Origin: Streptomyces sp. CB01635
Lineage (GTDB): Bacteria > Actinomycetota > Actinomycetes > Streptomycetales > Streptomycetaceae
NCBI RefSeq assembly: GCF_002803065.1
Contig: NZ_NNBL01000004.1
Coordinates: 253,831 to 317,830, forward strand
Reading direction: 5' to 3'
Length of the DNA stretch: 64,000 nucleotides
The position numbers were made by a program, and so were the translations under genes. Positions 8,304-16,845 of this stretch are shown in pieces. Under the pieces are notes generated by a model that did not search any database, was not told where the DNA came from, and was given only the letters and a program-made list of their open reading frames with translations. Numbering within the stretch: the first letter of the stretch is position 1; each line of letters opens with the position of its first letter.

Positions 8304-9296
8304 ATGGCTCCCACGCTCCCTATGCGCCCGTCCCACATCGCGCTCGCCGTCCTGGTCACCGCCGTCTGGGGCGTCAACTTCGTCGTCATCGAGGTCGGCC
8401 TCGACCACTTCCCGCCGCTGCTCTTCTCGGCCCTGCGCTTCCTCGTCGCGGCGCTGCCCGCGGTGTTCTTCGTGGGGCGGCCGAAAGTGGCGTGGGATGG
8501 GGTCTCCCCTGCTCGAACGAAGTGGATGGCGTGGCGATGGGTCGTCGGCGTCGGACTGGCGCTCGGTGTCATGAAGTTCGGGCTGCTCTTCGTCGGCATG
8601 AACCAGGGGATGCCCGCCGGGCTCTCCTCCCTCGTCCTGCAGATCCAGGCCGTGTTCACCGCCCTGTTCGCCTTCGTCGCGCTCGGCGAACGGCCCGGCC
8701 GGGTCCGCCTGGCCGGCATGGCCGTCGCGCTCGCCGGGATCGGCGTCGCGGCCGTCGACGAGGGCACGAGCGGCCCGCTGCTCGGCTTCACGCTCGTCGT
8801 CGTGGCCGCCGTGGGCTGGGGTGTCTCGAACGTCCTCACCCGCAAGGCGGCACCGTCCGCCCCCTTCACCTTCATGGTGTGGACGTCGGCCGTCCCCGTC
8901 CTGCCGCTGTTCGCGCTCTCCCTCGCCTTCGAGGGCTGGGACCGCGACAGCCGGGCGCTCACGTCGCTCGACCGGACCGGCGTCGGCATCATCGCGTTCG
9001 TCGCCTGGGTCACCACGCTCTTCTGCTTCGGCGCCTGGAGCTTCCTGCTGCGCAGCCACCCCGCTTCGTCGGTCGCCCCGTTCACACTGCTCGTCCCGGT
9101 GTTCGGGATGTCGTCCGCCGCGCTCTTCCTCGGCGAGAGCGTCAGCCCCCTGCGCTGGTGCGCCGCCGCGCTCCTCGTCGGCGGGGTCGCTCTCGCGTCG
9201 CTCGCGCCCGCTCCCCGGAACCGGGTCGTCCAGCGTGTGGACACTCCGGCGCCCGCTCTGCCCGTCGAGGACCATGAAGCGCATGCCAGTCGTTGA
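8304..9296 (+). CDS. EamA-family (DMT) permease
   Basis: A 330-residue inner-membrane protein of the drug/metabolite transporter superfamily, with about ten hydrophobic helices in two EamA halves; the first starts VLVTAVWGVNFVVIEVGL and the second near LLGFTLVVVAAVGWGVSNVL. These proteins export amino acids, metabolites or drugs; the substrate is not readable. No good ribosome site precedes ATG 8304; ATG 8322 is an in-frame alternative. Codons for DGVSPARTKWM (8494-8526) sit in the loop after helix 2 and match a small dispersed Streptomyces repeat, so the loop has probably been enlarged by an in-frame insertion. The 3' end overlaps the EPSP-synthase gene by 23 bases, so the two are translated together. 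Confidence 0.9.
   Translation: MAPTLPMRPSHIALAVLVTAVWGVNFVVIEVGLDHFPPLLFSALRFLVAALPAVFFVGRPKVAWDGVSPARTKWMAWRWVVGVGLALGVMKFGLLFVGMNQGMPAGLSSLVLQIQAVFTALFAFVALGERPGRVRLAGMAVALAGIGVAAVDEGTSGPLLGFTLVVVAAVGWGVSNVLTRKAAPSAPFTFMVWTSAVPVLPLFALSLAFEGWDRDSRALTSLDRTGVGIIAFVAWVTTLFCFGAWSFLLRSHPASSVAPFTLLVPVFGMSSAALFLGESVSPLRWCAAALLVGGVALASLAPAPRNRVVQRVDTPAPALPVEDHEAHASR
8494..8526 (+). repeat. Copy of a small dispersed Streptomyces repeat inside the EamA gene
   Basis: The stretch centred on GGGGTCTCCCCTGCTCGAA resembles, from memory, a short repeat scattered between genes in Streptomyces genomes. Here it is in frame, and adds about 11 residues to a loop. No second copy is in this window. Confidence 0.4.
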
Positions 9297-10518
9297 GATC
9301 CCCGGTTCCAAGTCCGTGACGGCGAGGGCGCTGTTCCTCGCCGCGGCCGCGCAGGGCACCACCACCCTCGTGCGCCCCCTCAGCTCGGACGACACCGAAG
9401 GCTTCGCCGAAGGGCTGCTCCGGCTCGGTTACGGCGTCGAACGCGGCCCGGACGCCTGGCACATCGAGGGCCGACCGGCCGGCCCCGCCACGACCGACGC
9501 CGACGTGTACTGCCGCGACGGCGCGACCACCGCCCGCTTCCTGCCCACGCTCACGTCGGCCGCCGCGCACGGCACGTACCGCTTCGACGCCTCGCCCCAG
9601 ATGCGCCGCCGTCCCCTCGCTCCGCTCAGCAGGGCCCTGCGCGACCTGGGTGTGGACCTCCGTCACGAGGAGGCCGAGGGGCACCACCCCCTCACGGTCA
9701 CGGCGGGCGGGGTGGAGGGTGGTGACGTGACCCTGGACGCGGGCCAGTCGTCCCAGTACCTCACCGCGCTCCTGCTGCTCGGCCCGCTGACCAGGACCGG
9801 CCTGCGCATCACGGTCACCGACCTGGTCTCGGCGCCGTACATCGAGATCACCCTGGCGATGATGCGCAGCTTCGGGGCCGAAGTCCGCCGCGACGGCAAC
9901 GTGTTCGAGGTCGCGCCCGGCGGCTACCGCGCCACCACCTACGCGATCGAGCCCGACGCCTCGACCGCGAGCTACTTCTTCGCGGCGGCGGCCGTCACCG
10001 GCGGCGAGGTCACCGTCGAAGGACTCGGCAAGAACGCGCTCCAGGGCGACCTGGCGTTCGTCGACGTCCTGCGGCGCATGGGCGCCGGGGTGACGACGAC
10101 GGCGGACCGCACCACGGTCACCGCGCCCGGCCCCGCGGGTCTGTCCGGCATCACGGTCAACATGCGGGACATCTCCGACACGATGCCGACCCTCGCGGCG
10201 ATCGCGCCGTACGCGAGCGGCCCGGTCCGCATCGAGGACGTGCACAACACGCGCGTCAAGGAGTGCGACCGCCTGGAGGCCTGCGCGCAGAACCTGCGCG
10301 GGCTCGGGGTGACGGTCGCGACGGGACCCGACTGGATCGAGATCCGGCCGGGCACCCCGGCCCCGGCGGAGATCACCACGTACGGGGATCACCGCATCGC
10401 GATGTCCTTCGCGGTGACGGGCCTGCGGATCCCCGGCGGGGTCACGTTCGACGACCCGGGGTGCGTGCGGAAGACGTTCCCCGACTTCCACGAGGCGTTC
10501 GCGAAGGTGTTCGGATAG
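9274..10518 (+). CDS. aroA: 3-phosphoshikimate 1-carboxyvinyltransferase (EPSP synthase) paralogue
   Basis: A 414-residue EPSP synthase: it joins PEP to shikimate-3-phosphate in the chorismate pathway. Family signatures are in order: GSKSVTARALFLAA at the N terminus (phosphate-binding Lys/Ser), DAGQSSQYLTALLL, NTRVKECDR, and near the C terminus TYGDHRIAMSFAV. ATG 9274 lies within the end of the permease gene; ATG 9283 is possible. Being coupled to an exporter and LysR regulator, and not beside other aro genes, it could be an accessory copy for a specific product or for tolerance of pathway inhibitors; that part is inference. A strong hairpin follows. Confidence 0.92.
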   Translation: MKRMPVVEIPGSKSVTARALFLAAAAQGTTTLVRPLSSDDTEGFAEGLLRLGYGVERGPDAWHIEGRPAGPATTDADVYCRDGATTARFLPTLTSAAAHGTYRFDASPQMRRRPLAPLSRALRDLGVDLRHEEAEGHHPLTVTAGGVEGGDVTLDAGQSSQYLTALLLLGPLTRTGLRITVTDLVSAPYIEITLAMMRSFGAEVRRDGNVFEVAPGGYRATTYAIEPDASTASYFFAAAAVTGGEVTVEGLGKNALQGDLAFVDVLRRMGAGVTTTADRTTVTAPGPAGLSGITVNMRDISDTMPTLAAIAPYASGPVRIEDVHNTRVKECDRLEACAQNLRGLGVTVATGPDWIEIRPGTPAPAEITTYGDHRIAMSFAVTGLRIPGGVTFDDPGCVRKTFPDFHEAFAKVFG

Positions 10519-10531
10519 CCGTTCGGATGGC

Positions 10532-10709
10532 CGCCCGGCGGGCGGTGCCGACTCGTCGAGCAGCCGGGCGAGACGGCCGGCTCCGGCCCAGGCCGGTGAT
10601 CGGGCGGCCGTCCCTGCACCACAGGGATGGCCGCCCGTCCTCGCAGCAGCCCCACAGATGCCCGTCTCGCCCGGCGGGCTATGCCGACTCGTTGAGCAGC
10701 CGGGCGAGA
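10532..10709. repeat. Direct repeat: 3' end of the isomerase gene duplicated
   Basis: Bases 10532-10573 match 10668-10709 at 39 of 42 positions (offset 136). The right copy carries the last codons and stop of the isomerase gene on the minus strand; the left copy is a stranded remnant next to the EPSP-synthase stop. The convergent terminator lies between the two copies. Confidence 0.8.
10601..10637. terminator. Bidirectional terminator hairpin
   Basis: CGGGCGGCCGTCCCTG (10601-10616) pairs with CAGGGATGGCCGCCCG (10622-10637) with one G-U pair and a loop of five bases. It sits between the convergent EPSP-synthase and isomerase genes and can stop transcription from both sides. Confidence 0.8.
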
Positions 10710-11479
10710 TGCTCACGTCCGGCCGTCAGGAGCCCGGGCAGCGGGGCGGCGTCCGGATACCAGCGCTTCTCGTACTCCCAGCACAGCCACCCGTCCCAGC
10801 CCTCGCGGCACAGCACGTCCACGACCTCGGTGAGCGGCAGCACGCCTGTGCCCAGCGCGAGCGGCGTCGTGTCGTCGGCGCCCGCGATGTCCTTCACCTG
10901 TACGTAGCCCAGGTGCGGGGACAGCGCCGCGTACGACGCCACGGGCTGCTCGCCACCGAGCCACGTGTGCATGACGTCCCACAGGGCGCCGACCTGCCGG
11001 TGTCCGACGGCGCCGAGCACGCGCATCGCGTCGGCTCCCGTGCGGTGCGAGTCGTGGGTCTCCAGGAGGATGCGGACGCCGAGGTCCGCGGCGTACTCGG
11101 CGGCGGTGCCCAGGCGCCGGGCAGCTGTCGCGTCGGCGTCGGCGCGGCTCTGCTCCGTGCCGCCGCCCGGGAAGACGCGTACACAGGGCGCGCCGACGTC
11201 ACGGGCGAGTTCGAGGAGTGACCTGATCTCCGCGATCACCGGTTCGTCCTCGCCGGGAGCGGCCACCCGCGCGTACCCGGCGAGCCCGAGGATCTCGACC
11301 CCGGCGGCCTTGAACTCGGCGGCGGCGTCGGCCCGTTCGACGGGCCCGAGCCCCGGGTGTACGGGTTCCTCGGGATGGGCGCGCAGCTCGACACCGTGAT
11401 ACCCGTGCTCGTCGGCGAGCCGCACGACATCGGCGAGGGGAAGCCCGGGAACCCCGAGCGTGGAGAAGGCCAGTTTCAT
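10679..11479 (-). CDS. Sugar phosphate isomerase/epimerase family (xylose-isomerase-like TIM barrel)
   Basis: A 266-residue (alpha/beta)8-barrel protein of the AP-endonuclease-2/xylose-isomerase-like superfamily. Typical metal-binding positions are visible: Glu in RILLETHDSH, Asp/His in GALWDVMHTW, His/Lys at VQVKDIAGAD and Glu in LCWEYEKRW. The N terminus is MKLAFSTLGVPGLPL. Such enzymes isomerise or epimerise sugars, hydroxypyruvate or cyclitol intermediates; the substrate here is unknown. ATG 11479 is the natural start by homology of the first strand although no strong ribosome site precedes it. It is monocistronic and convergent with the EPSP-synthase gene, with its 3' end duplicated just downstream. 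Confidence 0.85.
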   Translation of the reverse strand: MKLAFSTLGVPGLPLADVVRLADEHGYHGVELRAHPEEPVHPGLGPVERADAAAEFKAAGVEILGLAGYARVAAPGEDEPVIAEIRSLLELARDVGAPCVRVFPGGGTEQSRADADATAARRLGTAAEYAADLGVRILLETHDSHRTGADAMRVLGAVGHRQVGALWDVMHTWLGGEQPVASYAALSPHLGYVQVKDIAGADDTTPLALGTGVLPLTEVVDVLCREGWDGWLCWEYEKRWYPDAAPLPGLLTAGREHLARLLNESA

Positions 11480-11647
11480 GGCGGGGACGCTACCGGGCTC
11501 CGGGGCGGGGTCAAGGGGACGCCCGGCGCGGATGCGGCGGCCGGGTGAAGGGGCGGCGCGAGGAACCGGTGACGGCGACACCTGACCGCGCCCGGCCCAA
11601 TCCCCTTGCCGCGCCAAGCTTCGGCAACGTCCCTGCCATGCGGGTCA

Positions 11648-11800
11648 CGGCTTGGCCAAGCCGATTCCGTGCGTTGGCCACGTATTCATCGCCCGCCCCG
11701 TGCGGGCCTCACCTCGGCCCTGGACAGTGGCTCACCGGAACGCACGTGCCCCCGCACACCCGTGGACAAGCGAGGCCCCAACCGCCCCTTTGTCCACGGG
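11648..11800 (+). promoter_or_regulatory. Two palindromes upstream of the phosphoesterase gene
   Basis: In the 355-base gap 11480-11834, CGGCTTGGCCAAGCCG (11648-11663) is a perfect palindrome. Further on, CCCGTGGACAA (11759-11769) and TTGTCCACGGG (11790-11800) are a perfect 11-bp inverted repeat ending 35 bases before the start codon. They could be an operator or an RNA hairpin in the leader. I could not find convincing Pho boxes, which this gene type might be expected to have. Confidence 0.4.
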
Positions 11801-11834
11801 AGTTCATGGTCGTCCGTCGCATGAAGGGATCCCC

Positions 11835-13265
11835 ATGCCCGAGGATTTCACCCGTCGCAGGCTGCTGGGTTCGGCCGCAGGCGCGCTCGGAGGCGCCGCC
11901 GCCCTCTCGCTGCTGCCGCCGAGCGTCCAGAAGGCCGTCGCCGCGGGACCGCCGCGGCGCGGCTCGCTGCGCGACATCGAGCATGTCGTCATGCTGATGC
12001 AGGAGAACCGGTCCTTCGACCACTACTTCGGCACCCTGTCCGGCGTCCGCGGCTTCAACGACCCGCGGGCCCTCAAGCTGGACACCGGCCGTTCGGTCTT
12101 CTATCAGCCGGACGCGGTGAATCCGAAGGGGTACCTGCTCCCCTTCCACCTCGACACGCACAGCTCCAGCGCCCAGGCCATCCCCTCCACCAGCCACGCC
12201 TGGTCCGTCCAGCACGAGGCCTGGAACGGCGGCAGAATGGACCGCTGGCTGCCCGCCCACCGCAAGGCGGACGGCGCCAACGGCCCCTATGTCATGGGCT
12301 ATTACACCCGCGAGGACATCCCCTTCCAGTTCGCCCTCGCCGAGGCCTTCACCATCTGCGACCACTACTTCTGCTCGGTCTTCGGCCCGACATGGCCCAA
12401 CCGGCTGTACTGGATGACCGGGTCGATCGACGCGGGCGGCACGCAGGGCGGCCCGGTCCTGTCCAACAAGGCGCCGACGCCGTACCGCTGGAAGACGTAC
12501 GCCGAACGCCTCCAGGCCGCCGGGGTCAGCTGGAAGGTCTACCAGCAGGACGACGACTACGGCTGCAACATGCTCGAGCAGTTCCAGGCGTTCAAGGACG
12601 CGAAGCCCGGCTCCGACCTCTATGAGCGCGGGGTGCGGCCGCAGCCCGAGGGCACGTTCGAGGACGACGCCCGAGGCGACCGGCTCCCCGCGGTCTCCTG
12701 GATCATGCCGACGAGCTACCAGTCCGAGCACCCGGACTACCTGCCGGCGGCCGGCGCGGACTTCGTCGCCTCGAAGATCGAGGCCATCGCGTCCAACCCG
12801 AAGGTCTGGGCGAAGACCGCCTTCATCCTCAACTACGACGAGAACGACGGCCTCTTCGACCACGTGCCGCCGCCGACGGCGCCCGCCGGGGCGAAGGGCG
12901 AGTACGTCCAAGGGCTGCCGATCGGCGCCGGGTTCCGGGTGCCCGCCATCATCGTGTCGCCCTGGACGGTGGGCGGCTGGGTCGCGAGCGAGACCTTCGA
13001 CCACACCTCCGCCCTGCAGTTCCTCGAACGGTTCACCGGCGTCGAGGAACCCAACATCACCGACTGGCGCCGTGACACGTTCGGCGACCTCACGTCGGCG
13101 TTCCGGTTTTCCGACGGCAGGCCGCACGCCCCGCGCCTGCCCGACGACACGGCGGAGCAGCTGGAGAAGGCGAAGCAGGAGGTCGCCACGCTCCCGAAGC
13201 CGACGCTCCCGGGCGCGGACCAGCACTTCCCGCACCAGGAGAGGGGCCGTCGCCCGCAGGTGTGA
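11835..13265 (+). CDS. Tat-exported phosphoesterase / phospholipase C
   Basis: A 476-residue secreted phosphoesterase of the phospholipase C/acid phosphatase (alkaline-phosphatase-like) family. Residues 1 to about 38 form a twin-arginine signal (TRRRLLGSAAGALGG, then Ala-rich). Family motifs are VVMLMQENRSFDHYFG (metal and nucleophile region), the YDENDGLFDHVPPP segment with metal-binding Asp/His, and FRVPAIIVSPW near the end of the domain. It lacks the C-terminal domains of the ~700-residue phosphocholine-specific enzymes, so it is a short single-domain form. It should hydrolyse phospholipid head groups or other phosphodiesters outside the cell. ATG 11835 has AAGGGA 5 bases upstream. It converges with the LacI gene across a strong hairpin. 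Confidence 0.9.
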   Translation: MPEDFTRRRLLGSAAGALGGAAALSLLPPSVQKAVAAGPPRRGSLRDIEHVVMLMQENRSFDHYFGTLSGVRGFNDPRALKLDTGRSVFYQPDAVNPKGYLLPFHLDTHSSSAQAIPSTSHAWSVQHEAWNGGRMDRWLPAHRKADGANGPYVMGYYTREDIPFQFALAEAFTICDHYFCSVFGPTWPNRLYWMTGSIDAGGTQGGPVLSNKAPTPYRWKTYAERLQAAGVSWKVYQQDDDYGCNMLEQFQAFKDAKPGSDLYERGVRPQPEGTFEDDARGDRLPAVSWIMPTSYQSEHPDYLPAAGADFVASKIEAIASNPKVWAKTAFILNYDENDGLFDHVPPPTAPAGAKGEYVQGLPIGAGFRVPAIIVSPWTVGGWVASETFDHTSALQFLERFTGVEEPNITDWRRDTFGDLTSAFRFSDGRPHAPRLPDDTAEQLEKAKQEVATLPKPTLPGADQHFPHQERGRRPQV

Positions 13266-13280
13266 CGGTCAGGGGAGATG

Positions 13281-13319
13281 CGGGTGGGTGAGCGGAGGCG
13301 AGCCCCGCTCACCCACCCG
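13281..13319. terminator. Convergent terminator overlapping the LacI stop codon
   Basis: CGGGTGGGTGAGCGG (13281-13295) pairs perfectly with 13305-13319, a 15-bp stem. It starts 15 bases after the phosphoesterase stop, and its right arm contains the stop and last codons of the LacI gene, so it serves both. Confidence 0.8.
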
Positions 13320-14373
13320 ATCCCGACGCCCTGGACGGCGCCCCCGTAGACCCCCGCACCATCAACTCCCCCTGCACCACTGCCATCCCCCCGGCGGGAG
13401 CCGCCTCGCGGCCCATCGCGATGCGGCCCGCGCGGGCCCCCGCCTCCGCCAGCGGCAGCCGGACCGTCGTCAGGGCCGGTACCGCGTCCACGCTGAACGG
13501 CAGGTCGTCGAAGCCGGCCACCGACACGTCGCCCGGAATGCTCAGGCCCGCCTCCCGCAGCGCGGCGCACGCGCCGAGCGCCACCGTGTCGTTCGCGGCG
13601 ACCACGGCCGTCAGCGACGGTTCGCGGCGCAGGAGTTCGACCGTCGCCTCGTAACCGGACCGCCGGTCGTACGGGCCGTGCACGGTCCACCCGGCGTCGT
13701 CGGGCACGTCCCGCGCCGCCAGCGCCGCGCGATGTCCCTCCAGGCGGTGACGGGTCGTCGTCCGTTCCTCGGGGCCCGCGATGTACCCGATCCTGCGGTG
13801 GCCGAGGTCGAGCAGGTGGTCGGTGAGCGCCCGGCCGCCGCCGCGGTTGTCGAAGGCGAGCGCCACCGCGTCCGCGTCCGGCACGGGCGGCCGCCCGCAC
13901 AGGACGACCCGCGTCCCGGCGTCCGCGAGCCGCCGCAGCTTCCCGGAGATCGCCCTGGCGTGTTCGGCGTCCTCGACCGCGCCGCCCGTGAGGACGACGG
14001 CCGCGGCCCGCTGGCGCTGGAGGAGCGTCAGATAGGTGAGTTCGCGCTCGGGCGACCCGCCGGTGTTGCACACGACCGCGAGCCGCTCGCCGCCCGCGCG
14101 CCCGCCGGGCCCCACGATCTCGGACTGCACGGCTCCCGCCATGATCCCGAAGAACGGGTCGGCGATGTCGTTGACGAGGATGCCGACCAGGTCGGAGGTG
14201 GCGGCGGCCAGGGCGCTGGCCGGCCCGTTCAGCACGTAGTCGAGGTCGTCCACCGCGCGCAGCACCCGCTCGCGCGTGGCCGCGGCCACGGGGTAGTTGC
14301 CGTTCAGCACGCGGGACACGGTGGCGGGGGAGACCTGGGCGCGTGCCGCCACGTCCGCCAGGGTCACGGTCAT
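13309..14373 (-). CDS. LacI-family regulator
   Basis: A 354-residue LacI/GalR repressor. The DNA-binding head occupies residues 1 to about 60 (VTLADVAARAQVSPATVSRVLNG, then the hinge). A periplasmic-binding-like sugar-sensing core follows, including DLVGILVNDIADPFFG and the terminal ALTTVRLPLAEAGARAG region. It diverges from the oxidoreductase/DUF993/isomerase operon, and a LacI-type operator (14482-14495) lies between them, so it most likely represses that operon until a pathway sugar or cyclitol binds. The inducer is unknown. Confidence 0.94.
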   Translation of the reverse strand: MTVTLADVAARAQVSPATVSRVLNGNYPVAAATRERVLRAVDDLDYVLNGPASALAAATSDLVGILVNDIADPFFGIMAGAVQSEIVGPGGRAGGERLAVVCNTGGSPERELTYLTLLQRQRAAAVVLTGGAVEDAEHARAISGKLRRLADAGTRVVLCGRPPVPDADAVALAFDNRGGGRALTDHLLDLGHRRIGYIAGPEERTTTRHRLEGHRAALAARDVPDDAGWTVHGPYDRRSGYEATVELLRREPSLTAVVAANDTVALGACAALREAGLSIPGDVSVAGFDDLPFSVDAVPALTTVRLPLAEAGARAGRIAMGREAAPAGGMAVVQGELMVRGSTGAPSRASGSGG

Positions 14374-14481
14374 CGCATCATCCTCCGGTCGCCGTCCGGT
14401 CCCCCGTCCGGCCTCGCATCCCGTTTCATCAGCCTCCGGTCTTGTCCGACCGGCTGTGCAGAGGCTAGCTTCTTCCCATAT

Positions 14482-14495
14482 AGAAAGCGCTTGCT
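14482..14495. promoter_or_regulatory. LacI-type operator
   Basis: AGAAAGCGCTTGCT is a near-perfect palindrome around AAGCGCTT with the central CG typical of LacI/GalR operators. It lies between the LacI gene and the operon it faces, 45 bases before the first operon start codon. Confidence 0.7.
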
Positions 14496-14539
14496 ACGAC
14501 GAGCGTGTTCTTCATCGGCGTCTGTACGAAGGGACTCTC

Positions 14540-15697
14540 GTGACACGCAAGACGGTGCGCATCGCCATGAACGGGGTGACGGGGCGCATGGGCTACCGCC
14601 AGCACCTCGTCCGCTCCCTCCTCGCCCTGCGCGAACAGGGTGGCCTCGACCTCGGCGACGGCACGGTGCTGTGGCCGGAGCCGGTCCTCGTCGGCCGCCG
14701 GGAGCACGCGCTGCTCGCGCTCGCCGAGCGGCACGGCCTCGACCCGGCGAACGTCTCCACCGACCTCGACGCCGTCCTCGCCGACGACACGATCGACATC
14801 TACTTCGACGGGCAGGTCACGTCCGCCCGCGAGGAGGCGCTCAAGAAGGCCATCGCCGCCGGAAAGCACCTCTACACGGAGAAGCCCTCGGCGACGAGCC
14901 TCGACGGCGCGCTCGAACTGGCCCGCCTGGCGAAGGCGAAGGGCATCAAGCACGGCGTCGTCCAGGACAAGCTGTTCCTGCCGGGCCTGCTCAAGCTCAA
15001 GCGCCTCATCGACGGCGGCTTCTTCGGGCGGATCCTGTCCGTGCGCGGCGAGTTCGGCTACTGGGTCTTCGAGGGTGACTGGCAGGAGGCGCAGCGGCCG
15101 AGCTGGAACTACCGGTCGGAGGACGGCGGCGGCATCGTCGTCGACATGTTCCCGCACTGGGAGTACGTGCTCCACGAGCTGTTCGGCCGCGTGACCAGCG
15201 TGCAGGCGCTGGCCTCGACGCACATCCCGCAGCGCTGGGACGAGGGCGGCAAGCCGTACGACGCGACGGCCGACGACTCGGCGTACGGCATCTTCGAGCT
15301 CGACGGCGGCGCCGTCGCGCAGATCAACTCCTCCTGGTCGGTGCGGGTCAACCGGGACGAGCTCGTCGAGTTCCAGGTGGACGGCACGGAGGGTTCCGCG
15401 GTCGCCGGGCTGCGCAACTGCCGTGTCCAGCACCGCGCTGCGACCCCGAAGCCCGTATGGAACCCGGACCTGCCGGCCACGTACTCCTTCCGCGACCAGT
15501 GGCAGGAGGTCCCCGACAACCAGGAGTTCGACAACGGCTTCAAGGCGCAGTGGGAGCTGTTCCTCAAGCACGTGTACGCCGACGCGCCCTACCGCTGGGA
15601 CCTGTTCGCCGGTGCCCGCGGCGTGCAGCTCGCCGAGCTCGGCCTGAAGTCGTCGGCGGAGGGCCGCCGCCTGGACGTACCGGAGATCTCGCTGTGA
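14540..15697 (+). CDS. Gfo/Idh/MocA-family oxidoreductase
   Basis: A 385-residue NAD(P)-dependent oxidoreductase. The N terminus (VRIAMNGVTGRMGYRQHLVRSL) is a Rossmann strand-loop-helix, though its loop is GVTGRMGY rather than plain GxGxxG. The EKPSATSLDGALELA segment is the family's conserved EKP catalytic/dinucleotide motif. The C-terminal half is the alpha/beta substrate domain. GTG 14540 is chosen because GAAGGGA lies 6 bases upstream. First gene of a three-gene operon with 4-base overlaps, probably oxidising the pathway's sugar or cyclitol; substrate unknown. It is longer than simple inositol dehydrogenases and is not obviously IolG. Confidence 0.88.
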   Translation: MTRKTVRIAMNGVTGRMGYRQHLVRSLLALREQGGLDLGDGTVLWPEPVLVGRREHALLALAERHGLDPANVSTDLDAVLADDTIDIYFDGQVTSAREEALKKAIAAGKHLYTEKPSATSLDGALELARLAKAKGIKHGVVQDKLFLPGLLKLKRLIDGGFFGRILSVRGEFGYWVFEGDWQEAQRPSWNYRSEDGGGIVVDMFPHWEYVLHELFGRVTSVQALASTHIPQRWDEGGKPYDATADDSAYGIFELDGGAVAQINSSWSVRVNRDELVEFQVDGTEGSAVAGLRNCRVQHRAATPKPVWNPDLPATYSFRDQWQEVPDNQEFDNGFKAQWELFLKHVYADAPYRWDLFAGARGVQLAELGLKSSAEGRRLDVPEISL

Positions 15698-16845
15698 CGA
15701 TCCGACTCCCCGGCCCGGGCGGCTCGCTGCGCGACTACACCCCGCGTGCCGAGCCGGCCTCCTCCACCACGGGCGCGCCGCTCGTGTCGCGGACCGTCTT
15801 CTCGGCGGCGCACGTCGTCGCCGACCCGCTCGACGACGCCGGCCCCGACGTGGCCGCCGTCGACTGGGACGCGACGCTCGCCTTCCGCCGTCATCTGTGG
15901 GCGCACGGCCTGGGCGTGGCCGAGGCCATGGACACCGCCCAGCGCGGCATGGGCCTCGACTGGGCGGGCGCGGCCGAGCTGATCCGGCGCTCGACCGCCG
16001 AGGCGAAGTCGGCCGGCGGCGCCATCGCGTGCGGGGTGGGCACCGACCAGCTGTCCGGGCCCGCCACGCTCGCCGAGGTCCGCGCGGCCTACGAGGAGCA
16101 GCTCGCACTCGTGGAGGGGACGGGCGCGCAGGCGATCCTCATGGCCTCGCGGGCCCTGGCGGCCGCGGCGTCCGGACCCGAGGACTACCTCGACGTCTAC
16201 GGGCATCTGCTGCGCCAGGCATCCGAGCCCGTCATCCTGCACTGGCTCGGCCCGATGTTCGACCCCGCCCTGGAGGGCTACTGGGGTTCGCCGGACCTCG
16301 ACGCCGCCACGGAGACGTTCCTCGACGTCATCGCCGCGCACCCGGACAAGGTCGACGGCATCAAGGTCTCGCTCCTGGACGCCCGGCGCGAGGTCGAGCT
16401 GCGCCGCCGCCTCCCGCGGGGCGTGCGCTGCTACACGGGGGACGACTACAACTACCCCGAGCTGATCGCGGGTGACGAGCAGGGGTTCAGCCATGCGCTC
16501 CTCGGCATCTTCGACCCGCTTGGCCCGCTCGCGGCGGAGGCGGTGCGCGTCCTCGACACGGGGGACACCGCCAAGTTCCGTGAACTGCTCGACCCGACCG
16601 TCGAGTTGTCCCGGCACCTCTTCGAGACGCCGACCCGCTTCTACAAGACGGGCGTCGTCCTGCTCGCGTGGCTCGCGGGTCACCAGTCCCACTTCGCGAT
16701 GGTCGGCGGCCTCCAGTCGGCCCGCCCGCTACCCCACCTAGCCCGCGCCTACGAACTCGCCGACGGCCTGGGCCTGTTCCCGGATCCCGCCCTCGCCGAG
16801 ACCCGGATGAAGTCCCTGCTCAGCGTGTACGGAGTCGACCAGTGA
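15694..16845 (+). CDS. DUF993 / dihydrodipicolinate-synthase-like protein
   Basis: A 383-residue protein of the DUF993 family, which annotation pipelines place with dihydrodipicolinate-synthase-like aldolases. The central part is a TIM barrel: ILMASRALAAAA, a strand with VILHWLGPMFDPALEGYWG, and DKVDGIKVSLLD, where the Lys could be the Schiff-base lysine of a class I aldolase (inference). It starts with GTG overlapping the previous stop as GTGA and ends overlapping the next gene the same way, so it is tightly coupled. Most likely a lyase or aldolase step between the oxidoreductase and isomerase; the reaction is not established to my knowledge. Confidence 0.82.
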   Translation: MTIRLPGPGGSLRDYTPRAEPASSTTGAPLVSRTVFSAAHVVADPLDDAGPDVAAVDWDATLAFRRHLWAHGLGVAEAMDTAQRGMGLDWAGAAELIRRSTAEAKSAGGAIACGVGTDQLSGPATLAEVRAAYEEQLALVEGTGAQAILMASRALAAAASGPEDYLDVYGHLLRQASEPVILHWLGPMFDPALEGYWGSPDLDAATETFLDVIAAHPDKVDGIKVSLLDARREVELRRRLPRGVRCYTGDDYNYPELIAGDEQGFSHALLGIFDPLGPLAAEAVRVLDTGDTAKFRELLDPTVELSRHLFETPTRFYKTGVVLLAWLAGHQSHFAMVGGLQSARPLPHLARAYELADGLGLFPDPALAETRMKSLLSVYGVDQ

